The notes under the pieces were generated by a model. The model ran no database searches, was not told where the DNA came from, and saw only the letters and a program-made list of their open reading frames with translations. Both the position numbers and the translations under genes were made by a program. A DNA stretch of 12,922 bases from Burkholderiaceae bacterium (GTDB lineage: Bacteria; Pseudomonadota; Gammaproteobacteria; Burkholderiales; Burkholderiaceae). Each line of letters starts with the position of its first letter. The stretch's first letter is position 1. Positions 7,430 through 12,922 of this stretch are shown here, piece after piece. Where the stretch lies: positions 1-12,922 of the forward strand of contig CANCQD010000068.1 of the NCBI GenBank assembly GCA_947380285.1. Direction: 5' to 3'.

Positions 7430-8410
7430 ATGCCACCTAAAATCAGGGGAATGACTGCGAATTTCACCTCCCCCAAAGCCCCGCTACGCCGCTTCACCCT
7501 GATGCTTTCAGGGGAAGATGCCTTGGATGAGCTCGAAAGTAGAGATAGCCCCCACAAGGGACTACCTCATGAGCGGTTTTTGCTCGGAGAATTACTTCCT
7601 ATTGCACCGGTCTTACTGCTCGGTCAATCCAATCAACCAGTCAACCCAAACGAAGTCATTGCCTGCTTACAGCCCGTTCATCTGCATGCCACCCGAGATC
7701 ACCTCATTTTGATGGGTCAAAACCAGATTGATCTGACCCCCGAAGAGTCAGCTAAGCTTCTACAAGCAGCGCTACCTTTTATTGAAGAAGATTTTCAGGG
7801 TTCTGTACTTTTCCATAACCAGCATTATTGGTTTGTTCCTGCTGGCCCATTTTCCAGCTTAGAAAGTTATAGCGTGGATCAGGCTCATGGCCGAAATATT
7901 GACTGGTGGATGCCGCGTGATACTCAAGAAGAAGGTATCGCGAAACGTTGGCGCAAACTTCAAAATGAAATCCAAATGCTTTGGCATATTGGCCCCGTTA
8001 ATGAAGAGCGCGGACAACGCGGCATGCCCAGCATCAACTCAATCTGGATTAGCGGCATCGGTAAGCTCAATGATGTTCAAGCGCCTGCATTATTAAAACA
8101 ATCGCAGCGTCTCATCGGCTCACACCCCATTCTGGCTGGCCTATCAAAGCTATTAACCCTTCCGCATGAAATCGATTTAGATGATAAAAATTTACTTGGT
8201 GCCTTCGCCTGGCTAGATCAACCACAAGCAGCATGGCCTCAGTTAAGTGCAGCACTACATAGCAAACAACTAGATGAGGTTGTCATCATTGATTTTCCGA
8301 AAGGTAAAGTTCGTGAACGTATTTTCACCGCTACAGATCTCAATAAAAAATCTTGGGCCTTCTGGAAAAAAGCAGAGCCACTGACTTGGAAAGAAATTAG
8401 TCAGCTATGA
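7430..8410 (+). CDS. RpfE-like protein (COG4255 type), function unknown
   Basis: The 326-residue soluble protein has no signal peptide or membrane segment. It resembles the proteins found before recJ in many beta- and gammaproteobacteria, annotated as 'RpfE-type regulatory protein' or, loosely, as cofactor-independent phosphoglycerate mutase-like. Features seen are an N-terminal PxxPVLLLGQ-like segment, a Trp-rich central stretch (NIDWWMPRD near 160-168; KRWRKLQNEIQMLWH near 177-191), and a conserved-looking SINSIWISGIG near 206-216. No catalytic motif of phosphoglycerate mutases can be picked out, so enzymatic activity should not be assumed. Three Met codons are possible (7430, 7451, 7502). 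The first is used, though its ribosome-binding match is weak and the AGGGGA before 7451 is too close to work well. recJ follows after 18 bases and is probably co-transcribed. Identification rests mainly on context and remembered sequence style. Confidence 0.75.
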   Translation: MPPKIRGMTANFTSPKAPLRRFTLMLSGEDALDELESRDSPHKGLPHERFLLGELLPIAPVLLLGQSNQPVNPNEVIACLQPVHLHATRDHLILMGQNQIDLTPEESAKLLQAALPFIEEDFQGSVLFHNQHYWFVPAGPFSSLESYSVDQAHGRNIDWWMPRDTQEEGIAKRWRKLQNEIQMLWHIGPVNEERGQRGMPSINSIWISGIGKLNDVQAPALLKQSQRLIGSHPILAGLSKLLTLPHEIDLDDKNLLGAFAWLDQPQAAWPQLSAALHSKQLDEVVIIDFPKGKVRERIFTATDLNKKSWAFWKKAEPLTWKEISQL

Positions 8411-8428
8411 GTTACGCATGAGTTTCAT

Positions 8429-10189
8429 ATGAGCTTATTTTCACAACGCCCCTTCTCAGAGCGCACTGCCACCTGGTTAGCGCAGAGTGGCTTACACCCA
8501 CTACTGGCTCGACTCTATGCTGCTCGAGGCCTGCAATCTCCAGAAGAACTCTCGCTCGATTTAAAGCAACTGATTTCACCAGTTGAACTAAAGAATTGCA
8601 TCAGCACCGCCTCTTTACTCGCCGATATCCTTGAGAAAAAAGAGCCTATGCTGATCGTCGCAGATTATGACTGTGATGGCGCAACCGCTTGTGCTGTTGG
8701 CCTGCGGGGCCTACGTATGTTGGGTGGCCCCGAAACCCCAATTCAGTTTCTGGTTCCGAACCGCTTCACAATGGGGTATGGTCTAACGCCTGAAGTTGTT
8801 GAGTTAGCAGCACAACAAACACCTAAACCCAAATACCTCATTACCGTAGATAACGGTATCGCCAGTGAAGCAGGCGTAGATCGCGCGCGCGAGCTAGGAA
8901 TGGAAGTGATTGTGACCGACCACCATCTTCCTGGCGATAACTTACCAAAGGCCTTAGCCATTGTTAATCCCAACCAACCAGGTTGTAGCTTTCCAAGCAA
9001 AGCTCTTGCTGGTGTTGGTGTGATGTTTTATATGCTGGTGGCATTACGCGCTGAACTTCGCAAGCGCGGTAAATTTACCAATGAAACTCAACCTAAGGTA
9101 GAGAACCTATTAGATCTTGTTGCCTTGGGAACAGTTGCTGACGTAGCGCAACTCGATCGCAATAATCGAGTATTAGTTTCTAATGGCTTAAAACGTATCC
9201 ATGCAGGGATATCTCAACCAGGCATTCAGGCACTATTTCAGGCGGCGGCTCGAGATCCACGTAAAGCGAATACCTTTGACCTAGGCTTTGCCATCGGCCC
9301 TAGACTCAATGCTGCTGGGCGTCTAGCGGATATGACTTTAGGCATCCGCTTGCTCCTCACTGACAATATAGATGAGGCTCTCAATCTTGCGCATGAACTC
9401 GATCGCATTAATCGCGAACGCCGCGTGATTGAAACGGGGATGCAAGAAACTGCCCTCTCTCATCTTGCTGAAGATCAACTTGACGGCACTATGACTGAGC
9501 GCTCCAGTATTTGTTTATGGAACTCAGAATGGCATCAGGGAGTTGTTGGCATTGTGGCCTCACGACTGAAGGAGCGTTTTAATCGCCCAGCGATTGTGTT
9601 TGCTCCTGCCGATGGCAGCACCGGTGAAGAATTACGTGGCTCTGGTCGTTCACTGACAGGCTTTCACTTGAGAGATGCCTTAGATCTGGTTTCTAAAAGA
9701 GAGCCGGGACTGATTTTGAAGTTTGGTGGTCATGCGATGGCTGCAGGCTTGACGATTCGAAAAAGTGATTTTGAAAAGTTTGACACCTGTTTTCAGGAGG
9801 TAGCAATTAGCCTATTAACGGATGAGTTACTAGAGCGTCGCCATGCCCACGATGGCACGTTGGAACTCTCTGAATTTACTCCTGAAATTGGTGATCTTCT
9901 TGCTGAAGAGATCTGGGGCCAAGGCTTCCCTCAGCCTGTTTTCTATGGGGAATTTGAGATTACCCAGCAAAGTCTCATGAAAGAAAAGCACTTACGACTA
10001 ATGGTTCGCCCTATCGGCAGCTCCGAACTCAAGCCAATCAATAAGCCACTCGCTGCCGTTTGGTTTAACCGCACCCAGAGCCTGCCCGCCAAAGCTAAAT
10101 TAGCCTATCGCCTTGTCACTGACCGTTATCAGGGCCAGGCTCGTGTGCAGTTGATGATTGAAGCCCATGACGAGGCAGCAAGCACCTAA
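8429..10189 (+). CDS. recJ: RecJ, single-strand-specific 5'-3' DNA exonuclease
   Basis: RecJ degrades 5'-ended single-stranded DNA in RecF-pathway recombination and mismatch repair. At 586 residues it is normal for the family. The DHH phosphoesterase motifs are intact: DYDCDGATA (about 78-86), TVDNG near 140, TDHHLPGDN near 161-169 and LVALGTVADV near 228-237. RLNAAGRL near 291 and GGHAMAAGLT near 432 mark the later RecJ and DHHA1 regions, with an OB-like C-terminal part. The ATG at 8429 is used: an ATG ten bases earlier runs into a stop after four codons. There is no strong ribosome-binding site, so coupling to the preceding gene 18 bases upstream is likely. prfB begins 34 bases downstream, giving the recJ-prfB-lysS order also seen in E. 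coli. Confidence 0.96.
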   Translation: MSLFSQRPFSERTATWLAQSGLHPLLARLYAARGLQSPEELSLDLKQLISPVELKNCISTASLLADILEKKEPMLIVADYDCDGATACAVGLRGLRMLGGPETPIQFLVPNRFTMGYGLTPEVVELAAQQTPKPKYLITVDNGIASEAGVDRARELGMEVIVTDHHLPGDNLPKALAIVNPNQPGCSFPSKALAGVGVMFYMLVALRAELRKRGKFTNETQPKVENLLDLVALGTVADVAQLDRNNRVLVSNGLKRIHAGISQPGIQALFQAAARDPRKANTFDLGFAIGPRLNAAGRLADMTLGIRLLLTDNIDEALNLAHELDRINRERRVIETGMQETALSHLAEDQLDGTMTERSSICLWNSEWHQGVVGIVASRLKERFNRPAIVFAPADGSTGEELRGSGRSLTGFHLRDALDLVSKREPGLILKFGGHAMAAGLTIRKSDFEKFDTCFQEVAISLLTDELLERRHAHDGTLELSEFTPEIGDLLAEEIWGQGFPQPVFYGEFEITQQSLMKEKHLRLMVRPIGSSELKPINKPLAAVWFNRTQSLPAKAKLAYRLVTDRYQGQARVQLMIEAHDEAAST

Positions 10190-10205
10190 AGGCCCAAGGC
10201 AATAA

Positions 10206-10223
10206 CCCCCTTATAATTAGGGG
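10206..10223 (+). promoter_or_regulatory. TATAAT box and small hairpin directly before the prfB start
   Basis: A perfect -10 hexamer, TATAAT (10212-10217), lies 6 bases before the prfB ATG at 10224, where a transcript would start on or next to the A of the ATG. No convincing -35 is present. CCCCT (10207-10211) can pair with AGGGG (10219-10223) as a 5-base-pair hairpin, which would enclose the TATAAT and hide the only ribosome-binding-like bases. The AGGGG itself abuts the ATG and is too close for normal use. Promoter function is inferred. Confidence 0.4.
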
Positions 10224-11328
10224 ATGGAAGCTGAACAACTAAACACTATTTCGAATACCTTGTCCGATCTGCTCACCCGTGAGCAAGCTCTTCGGGGGTA
10301 TCTTTGACTTCGAAGTAAAGTCACGTCGCCTTACCGAAGTTAACTCGATTCTGGAAGATCCCACCATTTGGGATGATCAAAAGAAAGCACAAGCGCTGGG
10401 CAAAGAAAAGAAATTGCTCGATGGCGTAGTGGCGACTCTTACCGATCTCAATACCAATATTACTAGCGCACTTGAGCTGTTTGACATGGCCAAAGAAGAA
10501 AGCGATTTTGAAACCATCGGTGCTATTGAGAAGGATGTTGAGAGTTATAGCAAGACTATCGGCGACCTAGAGTTCCGCCGCATGTTCCATAACGAGATGG
10601 ATTCATGTAATTGCTTTATCGACATTCAAGCTGGAGCTGGCGGTACCGAAGCCTGTGATTGGGCCAGCATGCTCTATCGTCAATACCTCAAGTATTGCGA
10701 GCGTAAAGGCTATAAAACAGAAATACTCGAAGAGTCTGATGGCGACGTTGCAGGCATTAAGAGCGCCACTATCAAAGTCGATGGTGAATACGCCTACGGA
10801 CACCTCCGCTCTGAAACTGGCGTTCACCGTTTAGTACGGAAGTCGCCTTTTGACTCATCCAACGGTCGACATACTTCCTTTGCCTCTATCTACGTGTATC
10901 CAGAGATTGATGACTCGATTGAGATCGACGTTAACCCTGCCGATATCCGCACTGACACCTACCGCGCCTCTGGTGCGGGTGGTCAGCACATTAATAAAAC
11001 AGACTCAGCAGTACGCTTAACCCATATCCCAACGGGAATTGTGGTGCAGTGTCAGAACGACCGTAGTCAGCATCGCAATCGCGCTGAAGCGATGAGCATG
11101 CTGAAGTCTCGCCTCTACGAACATGAGATGCAAAAGCGCCGTGCTGAACAAGATAAGTTAGAAGCCAGCAAGACCGATGTGGGTTGGGGCCATCAAATCC
11201 GCTCCTACGTCTTAGACCAAAGCCGCATTAAAGACTTACGCACTAACGTCGAAATCTCCAACACTCAAAAAGTATTAGATGGCGATCTCGATGCCTTTAT
11301 TGAAGCCAGCCTAAAACAAGGCGTGTAA
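10224..11328 (+). CDS. prfB: Peptide chain release factor 2, expressed by programmed +1 frameshift
   Basis: RF2 ends translation at UGA and UAA. The gene starts at ATG 10224 ([10 protein letters not shown]...) and reaches an in-frame TGA at 10305-10307 after 27 codons. A +1 shift on CTT (10302-10304) skips T10305 and continues from GAC to TAA at 11326-11328. The coding parts are therefore 10224-10304 and 10306-11328, giving 367 residues against 365 in E. coli. SPF (207-209) reads the UGA/UAA stop and GGQ (252-254) drives peptide release. The residue equal to E. coli K-12 Thr246 is Ala248, the common form. Reading only the downstream frame would give a false GTG start at 10279 and lose the N-terminus. 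It lies between recJ and lysS. Confidence 0.97.
10294..10308 (+). promoter_or_regulatory. prfB autoregulatory +1 frameshift site
   Basis: GGGGG (10294-10298), spacer TAT, slippery CTT (10302-10304), stop TGA (10305-10307) and following C reproduce the classic RF2 site. The G run pairs with the 16S anti-Shine-Dalgarno at the 3-base spacing that promotes slippage. The TGAC context is a poor stop. When RF2 is scarce the ribosome shifts and makes more RF2; when it is plentiful it stops at codon 28. Confidence 0.97.
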
Positions 11329-11360
11329 AAACTAACACCCATTACTGCACCACTATAGAT

Positions 11361-12911
11361 ATGAACGATAAAACCCATTTAGATACAGCCCCAGCTACTG
11401 AAGTAGTTGATGAGAATCACATCATTGCAGAGCGCCGTGAAAAACTGGCCAAGCTACGTGCTGGCGGTGTTGCATTTCCGAATGACTTTGTTCCTACCCA
11501 TTTAGCGACTGATTTGCATGCTCATTACGACAGTTTGACTAAAGAAGAATTAGCCGCCAAGAAAGTTCATGTCAAAGTAGCTGGCCGCATGGTACTCAAG
11601 CGAGTAATGGGTAAAGCCAGCTTTGCCACCATTCAAGATCGCAGTGGGCAGATTCAGTTCTACATCAATGATGAGCTCAGCGGTGCCGACGTTCATGGTG
11701 CCTTCAAGCATTGGGATATGGGAGACTTTATCTCTGCCGAAGGCAATCTCTTTAAGACCAATAAAGGCGAGTTGTCTGTTGAGTGCAGCAACTTACGCTT
11801 ACTCAGTAAATCATTGCGCCCACTACCGGATAAGTTCCATGGCCTCTCAGACCTAGAAACTAAATACCGCCAGCGGTATGTCGACCTCATTGTGAATCCA
11901 GAGAGTCGCAATACATTTAAAGCGCGTAGCAATGCAATCGCTTCATTACGTCGCCATATGTTGGATGCCGACTTCATGGAAGTAGAGACACCGATGCTCC
12001 ACCCTATCCCTGGTGGTGCAGCAGCGAAACCCTTCATTACTCACCACAATGCTCTCGACATGCAAATGTTCTTGCGTATTGCTCCAGAGCTTTACCTCAA
12101 GCGTTTGGTAGTTGGTGGTTTTGAGCGTGTCTTCGAAATCAATCGCAATTTCCGTAACGAAGGCGTAAGCCCACGTCATAACCCTGAATTCACAATGATG
12201 GAATTCTATGCGGCGTATACAGACTATCGCTGGTTGATGGACTTCACGGAAGGCTTGATTCGTGCAGCCGCCATGGATGCTCAAGGCACTGCCGTATTAA
12301 CGCATCAAGGTCGTGAACTCGATCTGAGCAAACCATTCCAACGCCTAACTATTACTGAGGCCATCCTCAAGTACTGTGGCCAGTCAGGCAAGAGCTATGA
12401 TGCATCTCAGTTGGATGACATCAACTTCATTCGTACTGAATTGAAAAAGGGTGGCGAGAACCCAGACGCCCCAACCCTCAAGAATGCAGGAATCGGCGCA
12501 CTTCAACTTGCTTTATTTGAATTGGTTGCCGAAGAACATCTTTGGGAGCCAACTTACATCATCGATTACCCAATTGAAGTCAGCCCACTCGCCAGAGAAT
12601 CCGATACCCGCCCAGGCATTACTGAGCGCTTCGAACTCTTTATTACCGGCCGTGAAATTGCCAATGGCTTCTCTGAGTTAAATGATGCTGAAGATCAAGC
12701 GAACCGCTTCCGTAAGCAAGTAGAACAAAAAGAAGCTGGCGATGAAGAAGCTATGTACTTTGACCACGACTTCATCCGCGCCCTAGAGTACGGCATGCCT
12801 CCAACTGGTGGTTGCGGTATTGGTATCGATCGTTTAGTCATGCTGCTGACCGATGCACCAAATATACGTGACGTGATTCTCTTCCCGCACTTGCGGCGCG
12901 AAGAAGAATAA
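11361..12911 (+). CDS. lysS: Lysyl-tRNA synthetase, class II
   Basis: LysRS attaches lysine to tRNA-Lys in the cytoplasm. The 516-residue product is normal for the bacterial class II enzyme. Its parts are a variable N-terminal tail and helix (about 1-60), an OB-fold that binds the tRNA anticodon (about 65-170, with [21 protein letters not shown]), and the catalytic core. Motif 2 is seen at about 255-275 ([11 protein letters not shown] then [14 protein letters not shown]) and motif 3 at about 480-492 ([14 protein letters not shown]). The ATG at 11361 follows prfB by 32 bases. No ribosome-binding site is evident and no better start exists. The TAA at 12909-12911 leaves only 11 bases to the window edge. 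A hairpin terminator, if any, lies outside. Confidence 0.97.
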   Translation: MNDKTHLDTAPATEVVDENHIIAERREKLAKLRAGGVAFPNDFVPTHLATDLHAHYDSLTKEELAAKKVHVKVAGRMVLKRVMGKASFATIQDRSGQIQFYINDELSGADVHGAFKHWDMGDFISAEGNLFKTNKGELSVECSNLRLLSKSLRPLPDKFHGLSDLETKYRQRYVDLIVNPESRNTFKARSNAIASLRRHMLDADFMEVETPMLHPIPGGAAAKPFITHHNALDMQMFLRIAPELYLKRLVVGGFERVFEINRNFRNEGVSPRHNPEFTMMEFYAAYTDYRWLMDFTEGLIRAAAMDAQGTAVLTHQGRELDLSKPFQRLTITEAILKYCGQSGKSYDASQLDDINFIRTELKKGGENPDAPTLKNAGIGALQLALFELVAEEHLWEPTYIIDYPIEVSPLARESDTRPGITERFELFITGREIANGFSELNDAEDQANRFRKQVEQKEAGDEEAMYFDHDFIRALEYGMPPTGGCGIGIDRLVMLLTDAPNIRDVILFPHLRREEE

Positions 12912-12922
12912 ATTCTTCAGCA

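Noticed and set aside
10279..10305. GTG start of RF2 at 10279
   Set aside because: Residues before DFEVK in that frame do not resemble RF2; the frameshift site and the upstream frame explain the N-terminus.

Overview
The window looks like the chromosome of a free-living betaproteobacterium of the order Burkholderiales, most likely a Polynucleobacter-type freshwater species. This rests on the base composition, the style of the proteins (RF2 beginning MEAEQLN, the LolC/LolD sequences) and the gene order. No rRNA or other taxonomic marker is present, so the genus is an inference.

Left part (1-1581): this appears to be the edge of an accessory region. It holds the last codons of an unidentified rightward gene, three hairpins in tandem with matching CCAGG/CCTGG arms, and a leftward set of three small envelope proteins. 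These are a Gln/Pro-rich secreted peptide with four cysteines, a secreted protein resembling the surface-adhesin E family, and a membrane protein with a soluble N-terminus and a poly-proline hinge. The region ends at 1535-1581 in the 3' half of an initiator tRNA-Met gene with no 5' half. It is followed by what looks like the tRNA's own terminator. Such a 3' tRNA fragment is the usual footprint of a tyrosine-recombinase integrative element. Its orientation places the element to the left, running out of the window.

Middle part (1681-7383, all leftward): this is ordinary core genome. In transcription order it encodes a LolC-type lipoprotein-release permease, LolD ATPase, a TatD-family DNase, ComEC (the DNA-uptake channel) and a glycine-zipper envelope protein. 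lolC and lolD overlap by 8 bases, lolD and tatD by 4, and tatD and comEC are 4 bases apart, so these four very likely form one operon. A bidirectional hairpin terminates the last gene.

Right part (7430-12911, all rightward): after a 46-base divergent junction come an RpfE-like protein of unknown function, RecJ exonuclease, release factor 2 and lysyl-tRNA synthetase. recJ-prfB-lysS is a widely conserved block. prfB carries the classic programmed +1 frameshift (in-frame TGA after CTT, with a GGGGG stimulator), so its real start is at 10224 and the protein is 367 residues. No gene-free stretch exceeds about 250 bases. I found no CRISPR array, insertion sequence or rRNA. The most interesting item is the tRNA-fMet remnant with the small-protein cluster beside it.
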